Assembly (NCBI GenBank): GCA_033032865.1
Contig: JAWHQI010000061.1
Location: 62,001-126,000 of the forward strand
From: Dactylorhiza incarnata
Lineage: Eukaryota > Streptophyta > Magnoliopsida > Asparagales > Orchidaceae
Length of the DNA stretch: 64,000 bases
Direction: 5' to 3'
The notes below the pieces were generated by a model. That model was not told where the DNA came from. It searched no databases and worked only from the letters and a program-made list of their open reading frames with translations. Within the stretch, counting starts at the first letter, position 1, and each line of letters opens with the position of its first letter. A program made the translations under genes and the position numbers. This document shows, piece after piece, positions 1-11,421 of the stretch.

Positions 1-829
1 TTAGATGCTGAAAAATGAAATATATCCAGAGACATGACTTGTAGATCTTCGAGTCTACTTTACATAGAAATTGAAATCAGGTCAAATGAAGACCTGTAGA
101 CCCTTGTAGGTCGTATTTAGTGGGACTGGTCCAAATAGTGAACCAGCCACATTTTTGTTAATTCCCATTGATTGGGACCTCACCAAGGCCTGAAATTTTG
201 GGCATGGTTGAGATACATATATAGGCCTGTTCTGTAGAAATTTCAGATTTTTAGGACAAAAATGTCCAATTGTTTTGGAAAAATTTACTTTTCCATGTGA
301 CACCTAAATCTAGGGTTATACAAGGTCAACTCCACTCAAATCTCTGGTGGATGGTAAATTAGATCAAGGATAGTCCATGGACAAAATTTGAGGTCACTTG
401 GACTCATGCATGTTGAGATATCTCACATGCAAGATCTTTAGTCATGATGAATAGTAACCCCTTTAACCCAATGACCTAATTTGTGAAATTAATGGAGAAA
501 TCCTCCATGCATGCCCCTGAAACCTTGGGGTATTCGTAAGTCATGAGGTTATACACTATGGATATGAGTTTCATTACTTTTGGAAATTATTTTCCTACAG
601 TTTTGAATTAAACAAAAATTGTCACACTTTTAAATAAATGAAATAACTTGAATCAAAACCTTAGGAATAAATCCAAAACTCTGGGAAATTGGTCTTTGAC
701 TTGAAGGACACATTCAGAAATTTTTCTGGATTTTTTATCACATTTAATTCTCTGAATTTGATTTAATTTGTTAGGTCAAATTTATTCAAGTACGAAATTC
801 AGGCCTCATATGCCATTGGAAAATTATGA

Positions 830-2090
830 AATTATTTTAGTAGATTCCCTTGGTGATTTTATAGTCCTGTAAAGTTTCTCAGAGTTTATAAAGATCTGTA
901 GATGATACTTGTTGTGTAAATCCTTATTTGCACCCCATTCATGTTAAATAGAAATCATGGTCAAATAGTCCCTGGAAAAATGTGAAACTTAGGGTTTGAG
1001 GTTTTTAGACCAATATTATGCTATTGTGAATTTATCAGAATTTATAGAGATCTGTAGATGATACTTGTTGTGTAAATCCTTATTTGCACCCCATTCATGT
1101 TAAATAGAAATCATGGTCAAATAATCCCTATAAAATTGTGAAACTTAGGGTTTAACTTTTTTAGACCAGTATTATGCTTTTGTGAATTTAGCAGAATTTA
1201 TAGAGATCTGTAAATGATACTTGTTGTGTAAATCCTTATTTGCACCTCATTCATGTTAAATAGAAATCATGGTCAAATAATCCCTGGAAAAATTTGAAAC
1301 TTAGGGTTTGAGGTTGCTAAACCAATATTATGTTATTGTGAATTTATCAGAATTTATTGAGATTTGTAGATGATACTTGTTGTGTAAATCCTTATTTGCA
1401 CCCCATTCATGTTAAATATGGTCAAATAATCCCTAGAAAAATGTGAAACTTTGGTTTTGAGGTTGTTAGACCGATACTATTCTATTATGAATTTTTCAAA
1501 ATTTATAGAGATATGTAGATGATATTTGCTGTGCAAAACCTTACTTGCACCCCACTCATGATAATTAGAAATCATGGTTAAATAATCCCTGAAAATTTAT
1601 GATATTTCGGATTTGAGGTTTTTAGTTCATTATCATGTCATATTGAATTTCGCATAATTTATAGAGATCATTAGTTGATATTTGATGTATAAACCTCTAT
1701 TTGCACACCATTCATTTTAAATAGAAATCATGATGAAATATTCCCTGGAAAATTATGATGTTTAGGATTTGAGGTTTTCAGTTCATTGCTATGATATAGG
1801 GAATTTATCAGAAATTATAGAGGTCATTAGTTGATACTTGATGTACAAAACTTTATTTGCACACCATTCACTTGAAATGGAAATTATGGTGAAATAATCC
1901 CTGGAAAAATTATGATATTTAGGATTTGTGGTTTTCAGTTCATTACTATGATATAGCGAATTTATCAGAATTTATAGAGGTCATTAGTTGATACTTGATG
2001 TACAAAACACAATTTGCACATCATTCACTTTAAATAGAAATTATGATGAAATAATCCCTGGAAAATTATGATACTTAGGATTTGATGGTT
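830..2090 (+). repeat. 156-bp AT-rich tandem repeat in element B LTR
   Basis: Successive units are marked by GATGATACTTGTTGTG at 901, 1057, about 1213 and 1369, exactly 156 bp apart. More diverged units follow from 1518 to about 2090. Each unit contains a TTATTTGCACC motif and a GGAAAAATGTGAAAC-like motif. About eight units can be followed, with divergence rising to the right. The same array is at about 20060-21280 in the 3' LTR. Confidence 0.85.
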
Positions 2091-2268
2091 TTAGAGTGAG
2101 ACACACTAGTAATAATTATTTCAAACCATTTTGGTGTATATTTCTGGTAGTTCCTTCACAAATCTTGGAAACACCCAAATTGGATTTAATTTAATTATGG
2201 TGAAAATAATTGTTGTAAAGTATTGATTCTCTGGATTCGGTAGTTTTTATATTGTGACAGAAAAGGAT

Positions 2269-2273
2269 TAAGA
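2269..2273. repeat. Target site duplication of element A (left)
   Basis: TAAGA immediately precedes the 5' TG of element A and is repeated at 11422-11426 after its terminal CA. The undisrupted site, GGATTAAGACTTACC, is present in B's 3' LTR near 21460, which proves the 5-bp duplication. Confidence 0.95.
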
Positions 2274-4391
2274 TGTAAGACCCCAAACCAGAGTGATAAG
2301 TTGCTGGAGAATTTATCACTGTCGCCAGGCGACAGTGGCTGTCGCCCGGCGACATCGATGTCGGGTGGCGGCTGACGCTGGCGACATAGTGACTGGGGTC
2401 ATGCAGCAGTGCTGCTGACCGGTCAATGTCGGTTCTTAACGTTGTCGCCCGGCGACAGTGGCTGTCGCCGGCGACAGCTCAAAAATGTACTTTGCATCAG
2501 AAATCGTGCCCATTGATGGGGCATTGACTTTGGGGGCTGGTTTTGCATTGATTGGCTCGGTGAGGCCTTGAAAGGCCGAAAAATCCCATTTCCTTCTCTT
2601 TATTCCTTAAGTGTTAAGGAGGAGAGAGAAAGAGAGAAAGAGGGAGAGCTTGGGGAAGAAGGGGGAATAGGAAACCCTAGGCTTGGAGTTGAGTTTGGTG
2701 GAGCTACACTCCCCCGATCCCCTCATCGTTCGTGGCTACGCGTAGAGGAGGGCGAGGCGCTCCTTTCCATCCGTGCAAATCTTCGAGAATGGGCTCGAAG
2801 CGACGTCTAAGGGTAACGATCTTCTCTAAACCCTATTCGGACATGTTCTAGTGCTTCCCTTTGCATTATTGAGGCTCCTACCCAAAGGGTGTGGTCGTAG
2901 CCTCCGACGGGTCGATTCGTGTTATCCCCGTCCAAATTTGCATACATATAGAGTCCGTGCGTAATACGGACGTAGGCGCGCTGTGTGAAGCCCATCTGAG
3001 ACGGTTCATCCGGATTGGTGATGCCTTGTGGTGTTGTGCGTGCTCGGGGAAAACCCCGTGTTGATATCCTGCTTCGTAGGACTAGAGGGTGCTACTGCAT
3101 GCGCAGCAACGCCCGGGGGTGTGCCCCGGGGAGCACCTGAAGTTGTAAGCAGAAAAAGAGTTATGCTCACTGTCGCCAGGCGACAGTGACTGTCGCCCAG
3201 GCGACAGCTCCCAGATGTGGTTCTGGTATTGTTTTGGTGTTCTGAGGCGGTGGGAGTGCTACTGCATGTGCAGCAATGCCCGGGGGTGTGCCCCGGGAAG
3301 CACCCACAGCTGGAAACCAAAAGTGGAGTTTTGCCACTGTCGCCAGGCGACAGTGGCTGTCGCCCAGGCGACAGCTCCCAGACAGGAGTCTGGTGATGCT
3401 TGTTGAGCCCACCTGTTGAGAGGACCAGTAGCCGGTGTACCCGACCTGAGAAGGTGCCTTGGTGGATGACTTAGCGGCCCGCGGAGCCGACTATATGAGA
3501 ATACTCGGGCTGAGGGGACGCCATACCCGCCTTTCGTGTCGTACATTGAAGGCTGTGAACAACGGGCTATGGGCGAACCTGAAACCGCGCCATTGTAGCA
3601 CCTGATTAGTAGTTAAGAACTGCCGTACAGGAGGCAATGGGAAGAGTCTTCGGACTACGCAATGTTCACAATTAAAGCACGGTGGCACCCTAGTATTCGG
3701 GTCCCGACTTTAGCCCTTGAAGGGCAAAACCGCCAAGAGATGGTGGTAGTGGAAGGCGGAGTACACCAAAGAGTGCCTGCGTGCACGGGACGTGGAGGCC
3801 ATTCCCATGTTCGTGATTATTGTATATGTATGAAATGTTGTGGGCTTTGCTAGTCGCACCTTTGTATATATATATGTTGTTGTGGCTGTTTTGCAGGGAC
3901 GGTTAGAACTGCCACCCCCTTGAAGGGGTGGGGTCGTTATAAGTTGGTCAGCTTTAGCTGACCGGTTGCCCTGTTTTGCCACCGTTTTTGGTGGGCTTGT
4001 TGTACAGGTGCAGGACCGAGCGGGATATAGCGGGCTGAAGCCCCTGCGCTGCTGCGGCCCTTGAAGGCCTTTTTGATGCTTTCTTTTTGATGATTCATGT
4101 ATGGCCGACCTGCGCACCGATGTTGGAAATTGTAAGGCCGTCGTGCCTAAACTCTTGTGTTGTAAATATTTTATTCCAAGTTAATAGAAGTGGACATACC
4201 CGAGTTCGGGTTTTGGTGGTTTATACTTTGTCTCATTTCAGCTTCCGCATAGAATGCTCTGAGTTAGGCTTCGTTGTTTAGTGTCGTTGTATATTTCAGT
4301 TAAGTGACATTCCCGTTTGTTTTATAGTATATGGCGTGGGGTCCCGGCCGGACCTATTGCTATATGCTCTCGAACGGACGGGGGTGTTACA
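2274..4391 (+). repeat. Element A 5' LTR (2118 bp)
   Basis: It starts TGTAAGACCCC and ends GGGGTGTTACA. It matches 9293-11421 along its whole length. The main differences are 9 bp (AGAATTTAT) near 2307 present only here, and one 20-bp dyad unit present only in the 3' LTR. A GA-rich tract with a telo-box-like AAACCCTAG lies near 2615-2680 and resembles a plant 5' UTR. TATATATATAT at 3865-3875 is a possible but unproven TATA element. Confidence 0.95.
2319..2477 (+). repeat. GTCGCC/GGCGAC dyad cluster in LTR A
   Basis: Four near-perfect dyads of the form CTGTCGCC-N-GGCGACAG lie at 2319-2335, about 2340-2354, about 2443-2458 and 2462-2477. More copies are near 3169-3208 and 3338-3382, and again throughout the 3' LTR. 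Neighbouring dyads are joined by TGGC, giving a 20-bp period. Confidence 0.85.
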
Positions 4392-4394
4392 AAT

Positions 4395-4403
4395 TGGTAT
4401 CAG
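4395..4403 (+). promoter_or_regulatory. Element A primer binding site (tRNA-iMet type)
   Basis: TGGTATCAG starts three bases after the LTR terminal CA. It matches the 3' end of plant initiator methionine tRNA (read as complement) for nine bases and then diverges. This is the usual primer for minus-strand synthesis in plant Tekay-like elements. Confidence 0.85.
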
Positions 4404-4626
4404 CAATTAAGATTCCGTTTCCTTCTAAGGAATTCGTGGACGAATTCTTTTTAAGGGGTGGTGAGCACGTGTGTGCGTCACCGTCGAGACGTAAAATAAA
4501 CCCAAAAGTGTCCACTTAGGAATAAAATGTAACAACAAACCAACAAAAAATGCATGATTTTGGAACTTAAGTGTTCCTTTTGTTGTTAGTTGCGACTGTT
4601 CTGTCGCCTAACTGTTTGATGCACTC

Positions 4627-5748
4627 GTGCAGGGCACTCGAAGTGCAGCGGGACCGTCGCATTCCCGTGACGTGGGTGAGAGTAGCGGGTCTGCTGAGGC
4701 TCCTACAACCCCATCTGCTGAGACTATTCGGCTAATCACAGAAGCCGTGCTAGCTGCGTTGAATGGCCAGCCTGCAAGGCAAGGTCAAACGCCGGTGCAG
4801 GAGGTGGCCCCTGAGCCGCTAAGGGTTGAGCAAGTCCCCTTGAGGCGTACTCCTGAGCAGCAGCTCAAGCACTTTCTGGGATTCCGACCTCCTCCGTTCA
4901 CCGGGGTTGAATCCCCAGCTGAGGCCGAGGACTGGCTGTCACATATGCAGCGAATCCTGACAGCGACACAGTCAGAGGAGGCGCAGAAAGTAACCTTCGC
5001 TACCTTCTTGTTGGAAAAGGAAGGTAGGCGGTGGTGGGATGAGGTAGAGAAGCGCCAGCTCGCGGGAAGGCGACTGGTTGATGTGTCAATGGAAGAGTTC
5101 TCGAGAATCTTCCTGGCAAGGTATGTGCCTCCAGAGCAGCAGATCGCGATGGAGAACCAGTTCCTGGCTCTTACGCAGGGAAGTAGACTGGTTGATGATT
5201 ACTTATATGAGTTCACCCGCCTCGGGCGTTACACGGGTACTTCTTTCGATGACGAAGGGAGGAGGGTGAACAGGTTCTTCGGTGGCTTGCGCAGCGAGTT
5301 GCGGTTCCTTCTTACGGGGCCGTTGGCGCAGGGTTTCGCGACCCTCGTCGGTTCAGCCCGAGCTCTTGAGCAGGACATGCTCAGGGAGAAGGGCAAGGTG
5401 ACTGTGGTTGAGGCAGTGCCGGAGAGCAAGGCGCCGAGTGTGGCGAAATTGCGGAAGTGGAATTGCGGAAAGAGGGCTCGATCATCTGGGCCAGCTCCTT
5501 CTGCTTCGGGCGCGTCATCTGGACGTGGCCCTCTTATTTGTTATACATGTGGCAAGCCTGGCCACTTCTCTCGGGATTGCCGAAGTGGGCTTCCAAGGCC
5601 AGAGAGGAAGAATGGGCAAGCTTATTCTGAGAAGGGGAAGGCAGCTGAGTCCACTGCTTCTCGTATGGGTCCCCCGCAGCCCAGAGTGTTCAACCTTGGT
5701 CAGCAAGAGGCTATCCTAGCCAAGGATGTCGTGACAGGTACAATTTAA
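4627..5748 (+). CDS. gag: Element A Gag (capsid-nucleocapsid)
   Basis: The 373-codon frame encodes Gag, which forms the cytoplasmic virus-like particle and packages element RNA. A retrotransposon-gag core spans roughly residues 80-240, with RRWWDEV near 135 and a YEFTRLGRY motif. One CCHC zinc knuckle, [14 protein letters not shown], is at about residues 305-318. The frame opens with GTG; there is no in-frame ATG between the upstream TAA (4609) and about residue 107. The start is therefore unclear: a mutated ATG, or a leader intron whose acceptor would be the TGCAG at 4628-4632, preceded by a branch-like CCTAAC. The TAA at 5746-5748 lies inside a predicted intron (5738-5814), so the stop would be used only in unspliced RNA. 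Confidence 0.92.
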   Translation: MQGTRSAAGPSHSRDVGESSGSAEAPTTPSAETIRLITEAVLAALNGQPARQGQTPVQEVAPEPLRVEQVPLRRTPEQQLKHFLGFRPPPFTGVESPAEAEDWLSHMQRILTATQSEEAQKVTFATFLLEKEGRRWWDEVEKRQLAGRRLVDVSMEEFSRIFLARYVPPEQQIAMENQFLALTQGSRLVDDYLYEFTRLGRYTGTSFDDEGRRVNRFFGGLRSELRFLLTGPLAQGFATLVGSARALEQDMLREKGKVTVVEAVPESKAPSVAKLRKWNCGKRARSSGPAPSASGASSGRGPLICYTCGKPGHFSRDCRSGLPRPERKNGQAYSEKGKAAESTASRMGPPQPRVFNLGQQEAILAKDVVTGTI

Positions 5749-5814
5749 GATACAGTCTTTACTGTTTTATAATACCTGTTTTAATGTTCATGCTAACCTT
5801 GTTTGGCAACGTAG
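5738..5814 (+). other. Predicted gag-pro intron of element A (77 bp)
   Basis: Donor GACAG|GTACA and acceptor AACGTAG|GC bracket 77 bp of U-rich sequence with a near-ideal branch site, TGCTAAC, at 5791-5797, about 17 nt before the AG. Removal joins gag to pol in frame: Thr-Gly, then Phe-Val-His just before the protease. The intron contains the gag TAA and the first pol ATG (5784). Both the splice signals and the restored frame are seen in the sequence; splicing itself is inferred. Confidence 0.75.
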
Positions 5815-8800
5815 GCTTTGTGCATGTTTTAGGCGTTCCTGCGAGAGCGCTCTTCGATACTGGAGCTTCGCACTCCTTCTTATCGTCGGACTTTGTCCAA
5901 CGTATTGGTGCGCCGTCGTTTGCTTCTGTAGAGGGACTGGATGTCCTACTGCCGAATGGATATTCGATGCGTGTGGAGAGGAGTTGTTGCGTGAAGGTTC
6001 TAGTTGGAAGTCAGGAGTATAACCTGAAAGCATCGTTACTCCCCCTGGTTGAGTTCGATGTAATCTTCGGGATGGACTGGCTGTCGGAACAACGTGCGTG
6101 TATCGATTGGACCACAAAGGAGGTGAGGTTTGGGCAGTGCGCAGATCGTGAGACGGTCTTTGCGGGCATGCGTGGGTCGAGCAAGATGCTGATATCTGCT
6201 CTCCAGGTGTCCAAGGCAGTGCGTCAGGGAGCAGAGTTATTCTTTGCTCTAGTGGAGGCTTCTACGCCGAGGCCCAGCCTAGTGGATGTTCCGGTAGTTT
6301 CCGAGTTCCCCGAAGTGTTCCCGAGTGAGCTCCCCGGAGCTCCACCGCAGCGGGAGATAGATTTTGCGATTGAGTTGGTGCCAGGCGCTAAGCCTGTGGC
6401 CCGCTCGCCATATCGTATGGCTCCGAAGGAGTTGGCAGAGTTGAAGCTGCAGTTGCAGGAGCTGCTTGAGCAGGGCTATGTGCGTCTGAGTTCCTCACCT
6501 TGGGGTGCACCGGTCCTCTTTGTCAAAAAGAAGGACGGTAGCCTGCGGCTTTGCATCGACTATCGGGAGCTTAACAAGTTGACCGAGAAGAACAAGTATC
6601 CTCTTCCGAGGATAGATGCCTTGTTTGATCAGCTCGTTGGTTCGACAGTGTACTCGAAGCTGGACTTGAAGTCCGGCTATTATCAGGTGCGGATCAGGGA
6701 GTGTGACATCCCGAAGACTGCCTTTAGTACCAGGTACGGGCAGTACGAGTTTACCGTGATGCCGTTTGGGCTGTCTAATGCGCCTTCGGTGTTTATGGAC
6801 TTGATGCACCGGACTTTCAGAGAGTACCTCGACCGATTCGTGGTCGTCTTCCTTGACGACATACTAGTCTACTCTCAGTCCGAGGAGGAGCACGGTGAGC
6901 ACCTACGAGTGGTCTTGGAGGTTCTGAGGAGGAATCAGCTGTATGCCAAGTTCTCGAAGTGCGAGTTCTGGCTACCTTCCGTGGCATTCTTAGGCCATGT
7001 GGTCAGTGGAGAGGGTGTTGCGGTAGATCCGACGAAGGTTGCGGCCATCAGAGAGTGGTCTGTTCTTTCTACAGTAGCGGAGGTCCGTAGCTTCCTCGGG
7101 CTGGCCGGCTATTACAGGCGCTTCGTGGAGAACTTCTCCCGGATCGCGCTACCTCTTACGACGTTGACACGGAAGATGCAGGAGTTTATTTGGACGCCCG
7201 CGTGTGCGCAGGCTTTCGAGGAGTTGAAGCGGCGGCTTACTACGGCTCCGATCTTATGTTTGCCTAGCGGTACAGAAGGCTATGAGATCTACACCGACGC
7301 TTCTGGGAGCGGCCTTGGCTGCGTCCTGCAGCAGCATGGCCAGGTGATAGCGTATGGCTCTCGCCAGCTGAAGGTGCACGAGCGGAATTATCCGGTCCAC
7401 GACTTGGAGTTGGCGGCCGTGATTTTTGCCCTGAAGCTGTGGCGGCATTATGTGTATGGCCTGAAGATCGACATCTTCACGGACCATAAGAGCCTGAAGT
7501 ACCTTCTGACGCAGAAGGGGCTGAATATGCGGCAACAGCGGTGGATGGAGTTTCTTGGAGACTACACATTCGAGATCCACTACACTCCCGGGAAGGGGAA
7601 TGTTGTCGCAGATGCACTTAGTCGCAGGGCCCCAACGCAGGCCAACTGGATTCAGATGCATGATGAGCACCTGATACGTGACCTGGAGGCCTTGGATATT
7701 TCTTGTGTGGAGAAGCGGTGCAGTGCCGTTGCCTGTTTGGGGTGGACTGAGGTGCAGTACGACCTCGCAGACAGAGTCCGCCAGGCTTTAGAACTCGATC
7801 CGAGTTTAAAGCGCTACGCAGAGGAGGATAGTACTGGGCCGGATGCTCAGTTTCAGGTGCGTGATGAGTTGCTGTGGAGAGGCGACCGTTTGTGCGTCCC
7901 CAAGGTGGGCGAGCTGCGTGATGAGTTGATGTACGAGGCGCATCGTACCAGGTATTCAGTTCATCCGGGGAGCACGAAAATGTTCAAGGACATGAAAGTC
8001 CTTTTCTGGTGGCCAGGTATGAAGAGGGACATCGCTCACTACGTGGCCAAGTGCCACACTTGTGCGCTAGTGAAGGCGGAATGTCAGAAGCCCGGCGGCT
8101 TTTTGAAGTCTTTACCGGTCCCAGAGTGGAAGTTCGACGACATCTCCATGGATTTCGTGCATGGGCTGCCGCGATCGCGGTGCGGGAACGATGCTATCTG
8201 GGTAGTCGTAGACCGACTGACGAAGGTGGCGCACTTTATCCCCAACCGGAAGGATGACTCGGTGGAGAAGTTGGCGAAGCTGTATGTTGATACGATCGTG
8301 CGATTACATGGTGTGCCCCGTAGCATCGTCAGTGATCGAGATGGGCGCTTTACTTCGAGCGACTGGAGGCTAGTCAACCGTCTATTGGGTACGAAGCTGC
8401 AGTTTAGCACGGCCTTTCATCCTCAGACGGATGGCCAAACTGAGCGTACCAATAGGACGATGGAGGACATGCTCCGTATGTGCGTCCTGGATTTTGGCAA
8501 GGGGTGGGAAGATCACCTCTTCCTTGTGGAGTTCGCGTACAACAACAGCTACCAAGCTAGCATTCAGATGGCGCCTTTCGAGACCCTCTATGGCAGGAAG
8601 TGCCGCACTCCTTTGGCTTGGGCAGAAACGGGCGAGACGAAGCTCTTCAAGAGGAAAGACGTCGAAGAGGCGACTTCGACGGTACGTATGATCCGGGAGA
8701 GGCTTTTGGTTGCGAAGGATAGACAGGCGAAGTACTATAATGCGAAGCACCGCGACGTCCAGTTCGCCGTTCGCGATTGGGTTTACTTGAAGATTCGGCC

Positions 8801-9188
8801 GTTCAAGGGCGTATCCAGGATTCGACGCTTGAAAAAGCTAAGTCCGAGATACCTTGGACCGTTTGAGAACATCGAGCGCGTCGGTGAGGCGGCTTATAGA
8901 CTTGCACTATCGGCGGAACTGAGCGGGCTACACGATGTATTCCACATCTCCGTGTTGCGGAAGGCAGTGCAAGAGCCTACGCAGGTGGTAGCGGCGGATC
9001 AGGTACCCGTAGATAGCGGGCTTACGACGGCGGTCAGGCCCGTTAGCATCGAGGATGCTGAGGTACGTCAGTTACGGAAAAGGGCGATCCGTATGGTAAA
9101 GGTCCGTTGGGACAACTGCGGTCGCGAGGAGCTCTCATGGGAGCGTGAGCAGACCATGATGGAGGAGTTCCCCGAGCTGTTTCGGTGA
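5784..9188 (+). CDS. pol: Element A Pol: protease-RT-RNase H-integrase-chromodomain-like tail
   Basis: This uninterrupted 1134-codon frame encodes the enzymes that copy element RNA and insert the cDNA. The aspartic protease active site is Asp-Thr-Gly at residues 25-27 (FDTGASHSF). Reverse transcriptase covers about residues 200-400, with [11 protein letters not shown] and catalytic FLDD at 356-359. RNase H starts at YTDASGSG near 503. Integrase has an HHCC zinc finger around 715-760 and DDE residues in MDFVHGLPR (D790), VSDRDG (about 850) and TERTNR (about 887). The last ~60 residues ([14 protein letters not shown]) look like a group II chromodomain, which targets integration to modified chromatin. 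The ATG at 5784 lies inside the predicted intron, so the natural protein is probably a spliced Gag-Pol. No stops or frameshifts are seen, so it may be active. Confidence 0.95.
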   Translation: MFMLTLFGNVGFVHVLGVPARALFDTGASHSFLSSDFVQRIGAPSFASVEGLDVLLPNGYSMRVERSCCVKVLVGSQEYNLKASLLPLVEFDVIFGMDWLSEQRACIDWTTKEVRFGQCADRETVFAGMRGSSKMLISALQVSKAVRQGAELFFALVEASTPRPSLVDVPVVSEFPEVFPSELPGAPPQREIDFAIELVPGAKPVARSPYRMAPKELAELKLQLQELLEQGYVRLSSSPWGAPVLFVKKKDGSLRLCIDYRELNKLTEKNKYPLPRIDALFDQLVGSTVYSKLDLKSGYYQVRIRECDIPKTAFSTRYGQYEFTVMPFGLSNAPSVFMDLMHRTFREYLDRFVVVFLDDILVYSQSEEEHGEHLRVVLEVLRRNQLYAKFSKCEFWLPSVAFLGHVVSGEGVAVDPTKVAAIREWSVLSTVAEVRSFLGLAGYYRRFVENFSRIALPLTTLTRKMQEFIWTPACAQAFEELKRRLTTAPILCLPSGTEGYEIYTDASGSGLGCVLQQHGQVIAYGSRQLKVHERNYPVHDLELAAVIFALKLWRHYVYGLKIDIFTDHKSLKYLLTQKGLNMRQQRWMEFLGDYTFEIHYTPGKGNVVADALSRRAPTQANWIQMHDEHLIRDLEALDISCVEKRCSAVACLGWTEVQYDLADRVRQALELDPSLKRYAEEDSTGPDAQFQVRDELLWRGDRLCVPKVGELRDELMYEAHRTRYSVHPGSTKMFKDMKVLFWWPGMKRDIAHYVAKCHTCALVKAECQKPGGFLKSLPVPEWKFDDISMDFVHGLPRSRCGNDAIWVVVDRLTKVAHFIPNRKDDSVEKLAKLYVDTIVRLHGVPRSIVSDRDGRFTSSDWRLVNRLLGTKLQFSTAFHPQTDGQTERTNRTMEDMLRMCVLDFGKGWEDHLFLVEFAYNNSYQASIQMAPFETLYGRKCRTPLAWAETGETKLFKRKDVEEATSTVRMIRERLLVAKDRQAKYYNAKHRDVQFAVRDWVYLKIRPFKGVSRIRRLKKLSPRYLGPFENIERVGEAAYRLALSAELSGLHDVFHISVLRKAVQEPTQVVAADQVPVDSGLTTAVRPVSIEDAEVRQLRKRAIRMVKVRWDNCGREELSWEREQTMMEEFPELFR

Positions 9189-9278
9189 TGCCTATCTCTT
9201 CTTTTTCCCCTGTATGTAAAGACTTTTGGATATACGTATATATGCTTGTTTTTACAAATTTCGGGACGAAATTTATAT

Positions 9279-9292
9279 AAGGAGGGGAGGGT
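9279..9292 (+). promoter_or_regulatory. Element A polypurine tract
   Basis: The purine run AAGGAGGGGAGGGT directly abuts the 3' LTR. It is the expected RNase H-resistant primer for plus-strand cDNA. Confidence 0.9.
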
Positions 9293-11421
9293 TGTAAGAC
9301 CCCAAACCAGAGTGATAAGTTGCTGGCACTGTCGCCAGGCGACAGTGGCTGTCGCCCGGCGACAGCGATGTCGGGTGGCGGCTGACGCTGGCGACATAGT
9401 GACTGGGGTCATGCAGCAGTGCTGCTGACCGGTCAATGTCGGTTCTTAACGCTGTCGCCCGGCGACAGTGGATGTCGCCGGCGACAGCTCAAAAATGTAC
9501 TTTGCATCAGAAATCGTGCCCATTGATGGGGCATTGACTTTGGGGGCTGGTTTTGCATTGATTGGCTCGGTGAGGCCTTGAAAGGACGAAAAATCCCATT
9601 TCCTTCTCTTTATTCCTTAAGTGTTAAGGAGGAGAGAGAAATAGAGAAAGAGGGAGAGCTTGGGGAAGAAGGGGGAATAGGAAACCCTAGGCTTGGAGTT
9701 GAGTTTGGTGGAGCTACACTCCCCCGATCCCCTCATCGTTCGTGGCTACGCGTAGAGGAGGGCGAGGCGCTCCTTTCCATCCGTGCAAATCTTCGAGAAT
9801 GGGCTCGAAGCGACGTCTAAGGGTAACGATCTTCTCTAAACCCTATTCGGACATGTTCTAGTCCTTCCCTTTGCATTATTGAGGCTCCTACCCAAAGGGT
9901 GTGGTCGTAGCCTCCGACGGGTCGATTCGTGTTATCCCCGTCCAAATTTGCATACATATAGAGTTCGTGCGTAATACGGACGTAGGCGCGCTGTGTGAAG
10001 CCCATCCGAGACGGTTCGTCCGGATTGGTGATGCCTTGTGGTGTTGTGCGTGCTCGGGGAAAACCCCGTGTTGATATCCTGCTTCGTAGGACTAGAGGGT
10101 GCTACTGCATGCGCAGCAACGCCCGGGGGTGTGCCACGGGGAGCACCTGAAGTTGTAAGCAGAAAAAGAGTTCTGCTCACTATCGCCGGGCGACAGTGAC
10201 TGTCGCCCAGGCGACAGCTCCCAGATGTGGTTCTGGTATTGTTTTGGTGTTCTGAGGCGGTAGGAGTGCTACTGCATGTGCAGCAATGCCCGGGGGTGTG
10301 CCCCGGGAAGCACCCACAGCTGGAAACCAAAAGTGGAGTTTTGCCACTGTCGCCAGGCGACAGTGGCTGTCGCCAGGCGACAGTGGCTGTCGCCCAGGCG
10401 ACAGCTCCTAGACAGGAGTCTGGTGATGCTTGTTGAGCCCACCTGTTGAGAGGACCAGTGGCCGGTGTACCCGACCTGAGAAGGTGCCTTGGTGGATGAC
10501 TTAGCGGCCCACGGAGCCGACTATATGAGAATACTCGGGCTGAGGGGACGCCATACCCGCCTTTCGTGTTGTACATTGAAGGCTGTGAACAACGGGCTAT
10601 GGGCGAACCTGAAACCGCGCCATTGTAGCACCTGATTAGTAGTTAAGAACTGTCGTACAGGAGGCAATGGGAAGAGTCTTCGGACTACGCAATGTTCACA
10701 ATTAAAGCACGGTGGCACCCTAGTATTCGGGTCCCGACTTTAGCCCTTGAAGGGCAAAACCGCCAAGAGATGGTGGTGGTGGAAGGCGGAGTACACCAAA
10801 GAGTGCCTGCGTGCACGGGACGTGGAGGCCATTCCCACGTTCGTGATTGTTGCATATGTATGAAATGTTGTGGGCTTTGCTAGTCGCACCTTTGTATATA
10901 TATATATGCTGCTGTGGCTGTTTTGCAGGGACGGTTAGAACTGCCACCCCCTTGAAGGGGTGGGGTCGTTATAAGTTGGTCAGCTTTAGCTAACCGGTTG
11001 CCATGTTTTGCCACCGTTTTTGGTGGGCTTGTTGTACAGGTGCAGGACCGAGCGGGATATAGCGGGTTGAAGCCCCTGCGCTGCTGCGGCCCTTGAAGGC
11101 CTTTTTGATGCTTTCTTTTTGATGATTCATGTATGGCCGGCCTGCGCCGATGTTGGAAATTGTAAGGCCGTCGTGCCTAAACTCTTGTGTTGTAAATATT
11201 TTATTCCAAGTTAATAGAAGTGGACATACCCGAGTTCGGGTTTTTGTGGTTTATACTTTGTCTCATTTCAGCTTCCGCATAGAATGCTCTGAGTTAGGCT
11301 TCGTTGTTTAGTGTCGTTGTATATTTCAGTTAAGTGACGTTCCCGTTTGTTTTATAGTATATGGCGTGGGGTCTCGGCCGGACCTATTGCTATATGCTCT
11401 CGAACGGACGGGGGTGTTACA
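9293..11421 (+). repeat. Element A 3' LTR (2129 bp)
   Basis: It is a near-identical copy of 2274-4391 and ends GGTGTTACA followed by the TSD. Relative to the 5' LTR it lacks 9 bp near 9325 and has one extra 20-bp GTCGCC/GGCGAC unit near 10360-10380. These two indels account for the net length difference (2118 - 9 + 20 = 2129). Confidence 0.95.

Larger units (their letters stand above)
1..2273 (+). mobile_element. Element B 5' LTR, left segment (partial)
   Basis: This AT-rich segment is collinear with 19185-21466 inside the 3' LTR of element B, including shared phrases around the repeated TTGTGTAAATCC motif. It is the part of B's 5' LTR to the left of the nested element A. The start of the LTR lies upstream of the window: by comparison with the 3' LTR, about 1.8 kb is missing. 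It holds no coding region. Short ORFs here are chance frames. The assignment follows from similarity to the right-hand copy; the LTR outer end is not visible. Confidence 0.8.
2274..11421 (+). mobile_element. Element A: complete Tekay/Del-like chromovirus (Ty3/gypsy)
   Basis: This is a 9.15 kb LTR retrotransposon with TGTAAGACC...GGTGTTACA LTR ends, an initiator-Met-type PBS, an open gag, an open pol in the order protease-RT-RNase H-integrase, a purine-rich PPT and a 5-bp TSD. The Ty3/gypsy order and the RT signature ([22 protein letters not shown]) place it with the plant Tekay/Del chromoviruses. The clade call is from motif recognition, not a tree. The LTRs are nearly identical apart from a few substitutions and small repeat-unit indels, so the insertion is young. 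It is nested in the 5' LTR of element B. Confidence 0.95.

Noticed and set aside
3006..3688. Antisense and sense ORFs in LTR A (also 9932-10576)
   Set aside because: They overlap dyad repeats in LTR sequence, differ between the two LTRs in length and show no domain.
4627..9188. Endogenous pararetrovirus or other plant virus
   Set aside because: Integrase, LTRs, a TSD and a chromodomain-like tail are present and no movement or envelope gene is seen; this is a Ty3/gypsy retrotransposon.
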